From: CAZBSE01 sp964561115
GTDB lineage: Bacteria; Actinomycetota; Humimicrobiia; Humimicrobiales; Humimicrobiaceae
Assembly: GCA_964561115.1 (NCBI GenBank)
Contig: CAZLOE010000005.1
Coordinates: forward strand, 1 to 63,493
Length of the DNA: 63,493 nt
Direction: 5' to 3'
Numbering within the stretch: the first letter of the stretch is position 1; each line of letters opens with the position of its first letter. Of this stretch, positions 54,333 to 63,320 are shown piece by piece. A program made the translations under genes and the position numbers. The notes under the pieces are model-generated. The model was not told the DNA's origin and ran no database searches. It worked only from the letters and a program-made list of their open reading frames with translations.

Positions 54333-55253
54333 TTGAAAGTACTGATTACCGGAGGAGCAGGTTTTATAGGTTCAAATGTGGCTGACGGGCTATTGGAAAA
54401 GAATTACCAGGTGGTCATAGTCGATGACCTTTCCAATGGAAAAGAAGAAAACATACCCAAAAAAGCAAAATTCTATAAGATTGATATCAGAGATAAGGAA
54501 ATACAGAAAATATTTAAGGAAGAAAAACCTGATATTGTAATACATAATGCTGCCCAGTTGAGTGTAAGAGTGTCAGTAGAAGATCCGATGATGGACGCAG
54601 ATATAAATATAATGGGTGGTCTTAACGTTATTAACAACTGCCATATTTACAATGTAAGTAAGATAATATTTGCATCCAGCGGGGGTACAGTATACGGGGA
54701 ACAGGAATATTTCCCTGCAGACGAAAAACATCCAACCAGTCCCATATCGCCTTACGGAGTGGCCAAGCTTGCTACGGAAAAATATTTATATTGTTATTAT
54801 AATAATTACGGCTTGAATTATGTATCATTAAGATATGGCAATATATATGGACCCAGGCAGGACCCTTACGGAGAGGCGGGAGTAGTAGCGATATTTTCAA
54901 AAAAGATACTGGAAGATAAAAACCCTACTATTAATGGAGACGGACTACAGACCCGAGATTATGTCTATGTAAGGGATGCGGTTGATATAAATTTAAAGGC
55001 TATAGAAAGTGATTTTACAGGAGTGGTAAATGTAGGAACAGGAAAGGAAACTAATGTGGTCAGGCTGTTAAATATCTTAAAGGAAGCATCGGGTAAAAAG
55101 GACATTGAAGAGATCCACGGTCCTCCAAAAGAAGGGGAGCAGCGGAGAAGCAAGCTTTCTTACAGGATGGCAGAAGAAATGCTTGGCTGGAAGCCGGCGG
55201 TGTCCATAGAAGAAGGGCTGAAGCTGACCTATGATTGGTTTAAAAATAATTAG
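54333..55253 (+). CDS. NAD-dependent UDP-sugar 4-epimerase-like protein
   Basis: 306 aa extended SDR. LITGGAGFIGSNVADGL, ASSGGTVYGE, the YxxxK pair in SPYGVAKLATEKYL and RYGNIYGPRQDPYGEAG match UDP-glucose/UDP-GlcNAc epimerases; sugar specificity is open. The TTG start has AAAGGAG eight bases upstream. It belongs to the surface polysaccharide set. Confidence 0.9.
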   Translation: MKVLITGGAGFIGSNVADGLLEKNYQVVIVDDLSNGKEENIPKKAKFYKIDIRDKEIQKIFKEEKPDIVIHNAAQLSVRVSVEDPMMDADINIMGGLNVINNCHIYNVSKIIFASSGGTVYGEQEYFPADEKHPTSPISPYGVAKLATEKYLYCYYNNYGLNYVSLRYGNIYGPRQDPYGEAGVVAIFSKKILEDKNPTINGDGLQTRDYVYVRDAVDINLKAIESDFTGVVNVGTGKETNVVRLLNILKEASGKKDIEEIHGPPKEGEQRRSKLSYRMAEEMLGWKPAVSIEEGLKLTYDWFKNN

Positions 55254-55322
55254 AACGCAACTTCTAATAATATATTGCCATTTATTAAGAAATTTTTTAT
55301 TAAAAAGGTTCCTTTTGAAATT

Positions 55323-56492
55323 TTAAATGGAAAAACCGTATTGAATATTTTCCAGCTCGCTGAACTTTTTAGAGACTATAAATGATTCTTTTATGCCAAG
55401 TTCAGCAGTAATTCTTAACAGCTTATTTAGATCTTGCCTGGAAGGATTTATTTTTACTTCAATAGCGGTATTCCTATTAAGAATAAAATCAATTCCAACT
55501 CCGCTTTTCCTCTGATAATAATTGATTTCTCCTTTTATTCTTAAGTTCTGAAAAATATTATTTTCGAACAGTGCCCCTTCATCTAACTTAGTAAAATTAT
55601 TTACCAGCCCACAATCACAGATGTAAACTTTTGGCATTTTTCTTATTTCTATATCTTTCCCTTTGCTAAAAGGCTTTATGGTTTTTATTAAGTATGTGTC
55701 TTCTAAGAAAGAAATATACTGGTAAAGTGTCGGGCGGGAGATTGAAAGCTCCCTGGATAATTTTTGAATATCTAGTTTTGAACCGACTCTCTGCATCAAC
55801 AGTAATATCAAGTCTCTAATTTTATTATTTCTCTTGAAATCTCCTATTCTTAATACTTCTAATTGGAAATAAGAAGTAAAAATATCTTCTAATGATCTTC
55901 TCTTTCCATCAGTATTTTTTTTTAGGACAACTTCCGGAAAACCGCCAAACAGCAGGTACTCTTCATAAAGATTAGAAATAGTATCAAAGACGGATTTTTT
56001 CAAAGTCTTTAAATTATCGGGTAGTTTTATGCTGCTTCCCTTAAATAAAAGGAATTCTTTGAAATTTAAAGGGAAAAGTTCAAAAATATATTTTCTGCCA
56101 GCCAGAGATTCAGTAAAAAAATTTTTTAAATAATAAACTGCAGAGCCGGTAAGAAAACATTTAATCTGGTAGTGGTCAATTAGATATTTGACAACTGATG
56201 GTATTTTTTTTAACAGTTGGATTTCATCTAGAAACAGATAGGACTTTTTAGTAAAGTCTAAGCCCAAAAATTCAAGTGTGGACTTTATTGTTTCATAATT
56301 TTCCTCTTCAAAATATTTTTGATTTAAAGGATTCTCTAAATCCAAGAAGATCTTATTATCAGAATCAATTTTATCATATATAAATCTGATTAAACTTGTC
56401 TTGCCTACTCTCCTCATCCCGGTTATAACAATTGCTTCAGGAGAGTCTATATATTTTATTATTTGATTAAATAATAATCTTTCCTTTAACAT
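55323..56492 (-). CDS. AAA-family ATPase with DUF4143-type C-terminus
   Basis: 389 aa. Walker A VITGMRRVGKTSLIRF near the N-terminus, Walker B in SYLFLDEIQLLKKI, a helix-turn-helix-like segment SRELSISRPTLYQYISFLED, and a nuclease-like C-terminus with GVGIDFILNRNTAIEVKINPS. This family spreads horizontally in archaea and bacteria and may include toxin-like or defence functions, but its role is unproven. It lies alone on the minus strand between plus-strand polysaccharide genes in AT-rich surroundings. Confidence 0.88.
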   Translation of the reverse strand: MLKERLLFNQIIKYIDSPEAIVITGMRRVGKTSLIRFIYDKIDSDNKIFLDLENPLNQKYFEEENYETIKSTLEFLGLDFTKKSYLFLDEIQLLKKIPSVVKYLIDHYQIKCFLTGSAVYYLKNFFTESLAGRKYIFELFPLNFKEFLLFKGSSIKLPDNLKTLKKSVFDTISNLYEEYLLFGGFPEVVLKKNTDGKRRSLEDIFTSYFQLEVLRIGDFKRNNKIRDLILLLMQRVGSKLDIQKLSRELSISRPTLYQYISFLEDTYLIKTIKPFSKGKDIEIRKMPKVYICDCGLVNNFTKLDEGALFENNIFQNLRIKGEINYYQRKSGVGIDFILNRNTAIEVKINPSRQDLNKLLRITAELGIKESFIVSKKFSELENIQYGFSI

Positions 56493-56860
56493 ATACTCTG
56501 GATAAATATAGTACTATTTGTTAAATACTAATTTACATATAGTGATATTATTTGTCAAGTATAATTTAAATATACTGTTTTTATACTAATTATTTTTATT
56601 GAAATAGGCAATTGAAATTATCAATTTTCACATTATCCATTAAAAATAAAAATCCTTTATTATTTGGGTCCTAATAGACAAAACCTTCAATAGTTTGTAA
56701 AGTATAATCTAATTAATAATGATAATAATATGAAAGATTATAAAAATTCTCTAAAATTAAATCTGAAAAGCAAGAGAATAGAGGAAAATAATTGTCATTT
56801 ATGCCTAATAATAATAAAAATAGTTATATTATCTTTCTAAAGCAGGTAAACGGGTAGGAA
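56493..56860. other. AT-rich gap with promoter of the AAA ATPase
   Basis: 368 bases without a supported gene. A minus-strand TTGACA (56558-56553), 17 bases, TAAATT (56535-56530) forms a promoter for the ATPase gene. A 10-bp palindrome ATAGTACTAT (56508-56517) and a diverged second copy starting ATATAGT at 56537 lie next to it and may be operators. The rest (56600-56860) shows no clear structure. Confidence 0.55.
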
Positions 56861-58054
56861 ATGGATAAAAGTAAAAAAAGAAAAGTGCTTAATATAGTCC
56901 CTACTCCTTTTTTTGCCGACAGAGGGTGCCATATGAGAATACTGGGTGAGATGAAGGCGCTGGCAAAATACGGGTATCAAAATATTATAGTCACCTATCA
57001 CAACGGCAGGGATCTTGAGGGCCTTGATATCAGGAGGATAATAAATATTCCCTGGTACAAAAAGCTTGAAGCGGGACCATCCATCCATAAATTCTATATA
57101 GACCTTATACTGTTCTTTAAGGCTGCGGCTGTATATATCAGGGAAAAACCGGACATAATATACGGGCATCTTCATGAAGGTGCATTTGTGGGAGGCCTTA
57201 TAAAATATCTTTTGACCTGGGGAAAGATCCCTCTGGCTTTCGATGTCCAGGGAAGCCTTACTTCAGAGCTTGATACTTTTAACTGGATCAAGGGAAGGAA
57301 GCCCATCAGGTGGTTTTTTCATACACTGGAGAGGTTTATCTGCAGGATGCCGGATTTTTTTATATGCAGCTCGGTGTCCAATGGAGATATCATAAAGAAT
57401 AGATTTAAAATAGACCCGGACAGGGTAAGGGTAGTAATAGACGGGGTACATACTGATTTTTTCAGTAAAAATCCCCAGGAAGGATTCAAGCAGAAACTTG
57501 GAATACCTGAAGATGCACCTGTTATAATATTTACCGGAGCGCTTCTGGCAGCTAAAGGCGTCTGGAATTTGATCTCGTCAATCCCCCTGGTATTAAAGAA
57601 GGTAGGGGGTGTCCATTTCCTGATTGTTGGTTATCCTGTAGAGGAAGCATCCAAAAAGGCCAAGGAGCTGGGAGTAGAAAAAAACGTTCATTTTACCGGA
57701 ATGGTAGATTATTTCAAGCTCCCTGATTACTTACTGGTAAGCGATGTAGCAGTAGAGCCTAAAGTCGATAAGGCAGGTGAAGCCAGCGGAAAGGTTATAA
57801 ACTACATGGGTGCGGGACTTCCAGTAGTTTGTTTTGAGGGTAAAAATAACCGCAGGTTCTTAGGCGAAGGCGGAATATATGCTGCTGATGACAGGGTTGA
57901 AAATCTTGCGGAGAAGATGATATGGGCCGTTAAAAATTCTAAAGAAGCTGAGAAGCTGGGGGAGTTAAATAAAAAAAGAGTTGAAAAAGTATTTTCCTGG
58001 AACAACAGCATAAAGGACACGGTCGAGGCTTTTGAAAAATTGATATCCAAGTGA
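56861..58054 (+). CDS. Glycosyltransferase family 4
   Basis: 397 aa retaining GT-B glycosyltransferase. The N-terminal domain starts NIVPTPFFADRGCHMRILGEM; the C-terminal donor domain has VIIFTGALLAAKGVWNLI, NVHFTGMVDYFKLPDYL and AGEASGKVINYMGAGLPVVCFE, the GT4 E-x7-E region. It adds a sugar to the growing lipid-linked glycan in the cytoplasm; donor and acceptor unknown. Confidence 0.93.
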   Translation: MDKSKKRKVLNIVPTPFFADRGCHMRILGEMKALAKYGYQNIIVTYHNGRDLEGLDIRRIINIPWYKKLEAGPSIHKFYIDLILFFKAAAVYIREKPDIIYGHLHEGAFVGGLIKYLLTWGKIPLAFDVQGSLTSELDTFNWIKGRKPIRWFFHTLERFICRMPDFFICSSVSNGDIIKNRFKIDPDRVRVVIDGVHTDFFSKNPQEGFKQKLGIPEDAPVIIFTGALLAAKGVWNLISSIPLVLKKVGGVHFLIVGYPVEEASKKAKELGVEKNVHFTGMVDYFKLPDYLLVSDVAVEPKVDKAGEASGKVINYMGAGLPVVCFEGKNNRRFLGEGGIYAADDRVENLAEKMIWAVKNSKEAEKLGELNKKRVEKVFSWNNSIKDTVEAFEKLISK

Positions 58055-58167
58055 TTTTATTAGATTTTTAAGTATTTAGTTATATTGTAAGAAAATATCT
58101 TTATTGATATTATACTTCAATATTATGATATAAATTTACTGCATTAGTTTAAGCGTAAGGAAAAAAT

Positions 58168-59511
58168 ATGAAGGTTTGTGTCATAGGGGTTGGATATGTG
58201 GGCCTGGTCACCGGTGTCTGCCTGGCTGAAATCGGTAATACAGTTTTTTGTGTGGATAAGGATGAAAAAAAGATAGAGATACTTAAAAAAGGCCGGGTGC
58301 CCATATATGAAGAAGGCCTTGAGGAACTGATAAAGAAAAACAGTAAAAACGGTAATCTGATATTTAATAGTGATATAAGTAACGCTATCAGGAAGAGCGA
58401 TATTATATTTATATGTGTAGGTACTCCGCCTCTGCCGTCAGGGAAGTCTGATCTTTCAGCTATTGATGAGGTGGCAAGATTGATCGGCAAATCGATTAAC
58501 GGGTATAAGATCATTTCAAATAAAAGCACTGTCCCGATCGGTACGGCAAAAAGGATCAAGAAGATAATCAGTGAAAACCAGGGCAGCGGTAATAATTATG
58601 ATTTTGATATAGTATCCAATCCCGAATTCTTGAAGGAAGGTGAAGCTGTAAAGGATGCCTTCTTTCCGGAAAGGCTGGTAATAGGATCTAAAAGTAAAAA
58701 GGCAATAGAAATCATAAAAGAGCTTTATAAGCCCATAATAAATCAGGACTTTGATTACGCTGTAAATAATACTCACAGGAAAGAAAAAGTACCGGTTCTG
58801 ATCACCGATTCAACCAGTTCGGAACTAATAAAATATTCTTCTAATGCATTTCTTGCTACCAAGATCTCATTTGTCAATGAGATCGCCAACATATGTGAGA
58901 GGGTAGGCGCAAATATTCTGGATGTAACATACGGCATGGGTCTGGACAGCAGAATCGGGGCCGGTTTCATGAAAGCTGGGATCGGCTGGGGAGGCTCATG
59001 CTTTCCAAAGGATGTCAGGGCATTAAGCCATACTGCAGAGGAATACGGCTCAACTGCGAATATTCTAAATTCAGTAATACAGGTCAACAACCACCAGAGA
59101 TTTAAAGTAATACAAAAAGCTATGGATATACTCGGTATTATTGATGATAAGATAATCGGTGTTTTGGGGCTTTCTTTCAAACCCAATACAAATGATACAA
59201 GAGAAGCACCTTCTATTACTATAATCAACAAGTTTCTGGAACTCGGCGCAGAAGTAAGAGTTTATGACCCTGTGGTAAAAGAATATCCTAAAGATATGGA
59301 TGAGGGGGCTGTTATGGCGAAAAGTGCCTATGAGGCGTTGGAAGGGGCTGATCTTATGGTTCTGGTGACGGATTGGGATGAATTTAGCGGTTTAGATTTT
59401 AAAAAGGTAAAAAAATCAATGGCCAGCTGTAATATCATTGACGGCAGAAATGTATTGGACAGGCAAAAACTCCAGGAGATGGGTTTTAATTATACCGGTA
59501 TTGGATATTAA
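58168..59511 (+). CDS. UDP-glucose/GDP-mannose family 6-dehydrogenase
   Basis: 447 aa. Oxidises a nucleotide hexose to the uronic acid with 2 NAD+. VCVIGVGYVGLVTGVCLAE is the NAD loop, CVGTPPLPSGKSDLSA follows, and the catalytic cysteine is in GWGGSCFPKDV; the C-terminal UDP-binding domain has LGLSFKPNTNDTREAPS. UDP-glucose is the most common substrate. It supplies an acidic sugar to the surface polymer. Confidence 0.94.
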   Translation: MKVCVIGVGYVGLVTGVCLAEIGNTVFCVDKDEKKIEILKKGRVPIYEEGLEELIKKNSKNGNLIFNSDISNAIRKSDIIFICVGTPPLPSGKSDLSAIDEVARLIGKSINGYKIISNKSTVPIGTAKRIKKIISENQGSGNNYDFDIVSNPEFLKEGEAVKDAFFPERLVIGSKSKKAIEIIKELYKPIINQDFDYAVNNTHRKEKVPVLITDSTSSELIKYSSNAFLATKISFVNEIANICERVGANILDVTYGMGLDSRIGAGFMKAGIGWGGSCFPKDVRALSHTAEEYGSTANILNSVIQVNNHQRFKVIQKAMDILGIIDDKIIGVLGLSFKPNTNDTREAPSITIINKFLELGAEVRVYDPVVKEYPKDMDEGAVMAKSAYEALEGADLMVLVTDWDEFSGLDFKKVKKSMASCNIIDGRNVLDRQKLQEMGFNYTGIGY

Positions 59512-59539
59512 TCAACAAAAACGGGTTAGGAGGCTTGTT

Positions 59540-59995
59540 TTGATTGACGGGGTTAAAATAAAAAAATTAAAGGTTATACCTGATGAAAGAGGCAGGTTGA
59601 TGGAGATGCTGCGTTCCGATGATGATCTTTTTGTAAAATTTGGTCAGGCTTATATGACTACCGCATATCCGGGCGCAGTCAAAGGGTGGCATTATCACAA
59701 AAAACAGATAGACAGTTTTGTGGTGGTCAAGGGGATGATGAAAGTTGTCTTATATGACAGCCGCAAGGGCTCACCGACCTACAAGGAGGTCAATGAATTT
59801 TTCATGGGAGAGCATAATCCGATGCTTCTTCAAATACCTCAATATGTCTTTCACGGTTTTAAATGTATAAGCGATAATGAAGCTGTATGTATTAACTTGC
59901 CCACTGAAGTTTATAACTATGATGAACCTGATGAGTTCAGAGAAGACCCACATAGCCCAAATATACCTTACAGCTGGGAAAGAAAAGACGGATAG
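59540..59995 (+). CDS. RmlC-like dTDP-sugar epimerase or isomerase
   Basis: 151 aa cupin. The TTG at 59540 has GGAGG six to seven bases upstream and begins the family start KIKKLKVIPDERGRLMEML. GAVKGWHYHKKQ replaces the usual VRGLHYQ, and VFHGFKC follows, so the catalytic pair differs partly from classical dTDP-4-dehydrorhamnose 3,5-epimerase. It may be an epimerase with another substrate or a 3,4-ketoisomerase-like enzyme. It is ten bases before the RmlB gene. Confidence 0.82.
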   Translation: MIDGVKIKKLKVIPDERGRLMEMLRSDDDLFVKFGQAYMTTAYPGAVKGWHYHKKQIDSFVVVKGMMKVVLYDSRKGSPTYKEVNEFFMGEHNPMLLQIPQYVFHGFKCISDNEAVCINLPTEVYNYDEPDEFREDPHSPNIPYSWERKDG

Positions 59996-60004
59996 GAGAA
60001 TAAA

Positions 60005-60997
60005 TTGGCAGACAGGAAGTTTAAAACCCTGCTTGTAACCGGGGGTGCGGGGTTCATCGGAAGCAACTTTATACATCATATTGCAGAAAACTATACGGGA
60101 TACAGGATAATAAATCTTGATAAGCTGACTTATGCCGGAAACCTGGAAAATTTAAGGGATATGGAAGGTAATCCCAATTATGAATTTATAAAGGGCGATA
60201 TAGCGGACAGGCAACTTGTAGATAATATTTTCAAATCTAATATTATAGATGCGGTGGTAAATTTTGCTGCTGAGTCTCATGTCGATAGATCAATAGAGGA
60301 TCCCGGCATATTTATTCAGACTGATATTTATGGTACCTATGTTTTGCTTGAAGCCATAAGGGAATATGACGGCGGGATCTTTCTCCAGATAAGCACAGAT
60401 GAAGTCTATGGCTCCATAGAATTCGGCTCTTCAAAAGAAAGCGATATACTGAAGCCCAACAGCCCTTATTCTGCTTCCAAAGCCGGAGCAGAGATGATTG
60501 TGAGATCTTTTTATAAGACATACGGTGTTCCAATAATCATCACCAGGACCTCGAATAACTTCGGGCCATATCAGCACCCCGAAAAATTAATCCCGTTATT
60601 CATAACTGATTTAATAGACGATAAAAAAGTGCCTCTTTACGGGGATGGTATGAATATAAGGGATTGGATCTATGTGAATGATAACTGTGCTGCGCTGGAC
60701 CTGATCCTTCACAATGGGGAAATCGGTGAGATATATAATATCGGTGCGGGAAATGAGAAGCCGAATATATGGATTACCTGGAAGATCCTGGAGCTGCTTG
60801 GTAAAACTGAAGATATGATAAAACCGGTGCAGGACAGGCTTGGCCATGACAGGAGATATTCCCTGGACTGTTCAAAATTAAAAAAAGAGCTGGGGTGGGT
60901 AACGCAGTATAATCTTGAACAGGCGCTTAAAATGACGGTCAAATGGTATATGGATAATGAAAACTGGTGGAGGCCTATTAAAGGAAAAAATATATAG
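60005..60997 (+). CDS. rfbB: dTDP-glucose 4,6-dehydratase
   Basis: 330 aa. TTG start after AGGAGAATAAA. LVTGGAGFIGSNFIHHI, NFAAESHVDRSIEDP, STDEVYGSIEFG and the YSASKAGAEMI catalytic YxxxK are the RmlB hallmarks. It makes dTDP-4-keto-6-deoxyglucose. The usual partners RmlA and RmlD are not in the window, so they lie elsewhere or the product is used differently. Confidence 0.94.
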   Translation: MADRKFKTLLVTGGAGFIGSNFIHHIAENYTGYRIINLDKLTYAGNLENLRDMEGNPNYEFIKGDIADRQLVDNIFKSNIIDAVVNFAAESHVDRSIEDPGIFIQTDIYGTYVLLEAIREYDGGIFLQISTDEVYGSIEFGSSKESDILKPNSPYSASKAGAEMIVRSFYKTYGVPIIITRTSNNFGPYQHPEKLIPLFITDLIDDKKVPLYGDGMNIRDWIYVNDNCAALDLILHNGEIGEIYNIGAGNEKPNIWITWKILELLGKTEDMIKPVQDRLGHDRRYSLDCSKLKKELGWVTQYNLEQALKMTVKWYMDNENWWRPIKGKNI

Positions 60998-61111
60998 GCT
61001 GTTGATACTTACCTGTTTTAACTATTAAATTTAATAAAATTAACAAATTTCTCCTGCTATAATCCCGGGTTATAGATTTTTTAAAAATTAATCACACATC
61101 TAAGTTTCTTA

Positions 61112-61139
61112 TTGATATTTTATAACAAAAAGTTATACT
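61112..61139 (+). promoter_or_regulatory. Promoter with internal palindrome for the MazEF operon
   Basis: TTGATA (61112-61117), 16 bases, TATACT (61134-61139). Between and overlapping them lies the perfect dyad TATAAC-AAAAA-GTTATA (61121-61137), well placed for repression by the antitoxin complex. Confidence 0.65.
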
Positions 61140-61166
61140 ATTGGTAGTAATGGAGGTATAAATATT

Positions 61167-61424
61167 ATGTCTAATATAAAAACTGCAGTATCAATCAGAG
61201 AATCTCTATTTAAAGAAGCTGAAGCTCTAGCAAAGAAGTTAGAGATTTCACGGAGTAAGTTATTTGCAGCGGCACTTGAATATTTTATAAGACAGCAAGA
61301 AAATAGAGAACTTTTAAAGAAAATAAATGAAGTCTATAGCCGCCGGACACTTAGTTCTGATGAAAAGAGTTACAAAAAGAAAATGAGAGATTACCAAAGG
61401 CAGTTATTGGAGGATAAATGGTAA
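61167..61424 (+). CDS. MazE-like ribbon-helix-helix antitoxin
   Basis: 85 aa. KTAVSIRESLFKEAEALAKKL and SRSKLFAAALEYFIRQQ fit an RHH dimer, the antitoxin type often paired with MazF in place of AbrB-like MazE. The basic-acidic C-terminal tail should bind the toxin. GGAGG precedes the ATG. It overlaps the toxin gene by seven bases. Confidence 0.88.
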   Translation: MSNIKTAVSIRESLFKEAEALAKKLEISRSKLFAAALEYFIRQQENRELLKKINEVYSRRTLSSDEKSYKKKMRDYQRQLLEDKW

Positions 61425-61777
61425 TTAAACAGGGGAATATTTTTTGGGTAGATTTAGGAAGAACTTCTGGATCCGAACCTGGTTATAGACATCCGCATGT
61501 TGTTATTCAAAATAATTTGTTTAATAAAAGCTTAATTAACACGGTTGTTGTTTGTGTACTGACTTCAAATTTAAAAAGGGCGGAAGAACCGGGAAATGTT
61601 CTTCTTTATCCAGGTGAAGCTAATCTTCCCATGCAAAGTGTTGTGAATGTATCTCAGATTTATACAGTAGATAAGAAAGATTTAGTAGAGAAGATTGGCT
61701 CATTATCTACCAAAAGAATAAATGAAATATTAGACGGCGTTCATCTTTTGTTAGATAAACGTGACGTTGAGGAGTAA
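61418..61777 (+). CDS. mazF: MazF/PemK-family endoribonuclease toxin
   Basis: 119 aa. IKQGNIFWVDLGRTSGSEPGYRHPHVVIQN is the standard opening with the catalytic arginine region, VVCVLTSNLKRAEEPGNVLL carries the catalytic threonine/serine, and QSVVNVSQIYTVDKK follows. MazF cleaves single-stranded mRNA at short sequences. Confidence 0.94.
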   Translation: MVIKQGNIFWVDLGRTSGSEPGYRHPHVVIQNNLFNKSLINTVVVCVLTSNLKRAEEPGNVLLYPGEANLPMQSVVNVSQIYTVDKKDLVEKIGSLSTKRINEILDGVHLLLDKRDVEE

Positions 61778-61815
61778 AAATCAACATTTGATAAGAATAC
61801 GATAGGTTTGTTGTT

Positions 61816-63201
61816 ATGAAATACGAGATGAGACATGCTAAAAAGCCGGACAATAAAAGTAAGGTAAAATTCAGCAAAAAAAAGATCATAGCAATTACAT
61901 TAGGTTCTATAGCGGGAATAGCAGTTATTGTACTATGTGTTTTATACTTTCAGGTGATCTTTAGCTTTATAAATTCAAAGATAGATGCTCTTTCTAACTG
62001 GTTTTCAGGGATTAGTGCCGTTGAAGACTCGGAGATTTCCGATGAATCCGTAGAGACAGCAGTTGGAGATGACAGTACACAGGATAATATGGAAGAATTA
62101 CCGGAGGAGTCAGAAGAAGAGCCCGAAGAAGAGGAGGAAGAGGAAGAAAAAACAGCGCCGACCATTAAGCTTGAGATATATCAAAATGCTACTCTTGAAG
62201 GCGGTGTATGTTACTGGAGAATAAGAGCCGTTGTCACCGGAGATCCTGCCCCTGAAATAGAGTGGAATAAAGATGACAGCCTGGGTTTTTTTGGAGACGC
62301 AATTGCCCAGGTCAATCTAAATGACAGCGGCGAGACATTCACTCTTGTTGCAACTGCGTCTAATTCTGAAGGCACTGCAACAGATTCAATAGATCTAAGC
62401 TGGGAGTGTAACAGCAAGCCACAAATAAAAGGCATTTCACTTTCAGAAGATGTTTTATATGTAGGAGAGCAATACCAGGTTTTTGTCGATGTCTCAGATG
62501 CGGATAATGATGTCCTTTCTTTTAGCTGGAGTGTAACCGGAGGATCCATTGTCGACAGTACTGCAAATCCGATTGAATGGAACACGCCCGATGCTCCCGA
62601 TGATTACCAGGTTTCAGTCGTTGTAAATGATGGACATGGAAATACTGCAGAGAGTTCGGTAGCAGTATATGTGGGAGAGGTGACTGTGGAACATAATCCT
62701 GAAAATATAACCATTCCAAAGAAAGCAGGAGAGGGCGGCTATATTGAATTTGGAGGAGGTACTCATATAGGCGGCGATATCTATGCCGGTGATTCGGATG
62801 ATGACAGACCATGCGGCGGATTTATCAGTTTTGACATATCAGACCTGGGGGGAAGTATAGTCGAGTCGGCTTCCCTTACATTAAGCGGTGCTTCCATATC
62901 CGGAGATCCCTTGGAATTTCTTAAAAAGTTAAATATAAATGTATTGGATTGGGGGGCGGAACCCATCACTCAAAGTGATTTTGAATCGGTCGGTATCTTT
63001 GTGGAAAGTTATGATTATCCAGGTATTACCTGCAATGTCTCCAAACTAAAAGAGGAGTTGCAGAGGGCTATAAATGAAGGAAAATCAAGATTTCAGATCA
63101 GAGTCCGTTTCAGCGGACCTTATACTGATGGTGATGGTCAGGCTGACAGCTGGAGGTACTCACAGACCAATGTGGTCTTAAATGCAACTATAGTCCGGTA
63201 A
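61816..63201 (+). CDS. Surface-anchored Ig/PKD-like protein with acidic linker
   Basis: 461 aa. Basic N-terminus and one membrane helix (about 25-50), a strongly acidic linker (about 75-115, with an EEEE run), then a PKD/Ig-like pair of beta domains (about 118-290; ISLSEDVLYVGEQYQVFVDV, VSDADNDVLSFSWSV) and a C-terminal beta-sandwich (about 300-460; CGGFISFDISDLG, VESASLTLSG) similar to DNRLRE-type domains. This points to an extracellular adhesion or stalk protein. No specific function is known. Confidence 0.75.
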   Translation: MKYEMRHAKKPDNKSKVKFSKKKIIAITLGSIAGIAVIVLCVLYFQVIFSFINSKIDALSNWFSGISAVEDSEISDESVETAVGDDSTQDNMEELPEESEEEPEEEEEEEEKTAPTIKLEIYQNATLEGGVCYWRIRAVVTGDPAPEIEWNKDDSLGFFGDAIAQVNLNDSGETFTLVATASNSEGTATDSIDLSWECNSKPQIKGISLSEDVLYVGEQYQVFVDVSDADNDVLSFSWSVTGGSIVDSTANPIEWNTPDAPDDYQVSVVVNDGHGNTAESSVAVYVGEVTVEHNPENITIPKKAGEGGYIEFGGGTHIGGDIYAGDSDDDRPCGGFISFDISDLGGSIVESASLTLSGASISGDPLEFLKKLNINVLDWGAEPITQSDFESVGIFVESYDYPGITCNVSKLKEELQRAINEGKSRFQIRVRFSGPYTDGDGQADSWRYSQTNVVLNATIVR

Positions 63202-63320
63202 GGGATAATTGTCTTGACATTATTTATTATTTATGCAATTATTCTCTACACAATATTCTTAATAAAAATGTAGAAATAAATATAGTAATTTAACTGTAAA
63301 AAAATGATTTATACGCAGCA

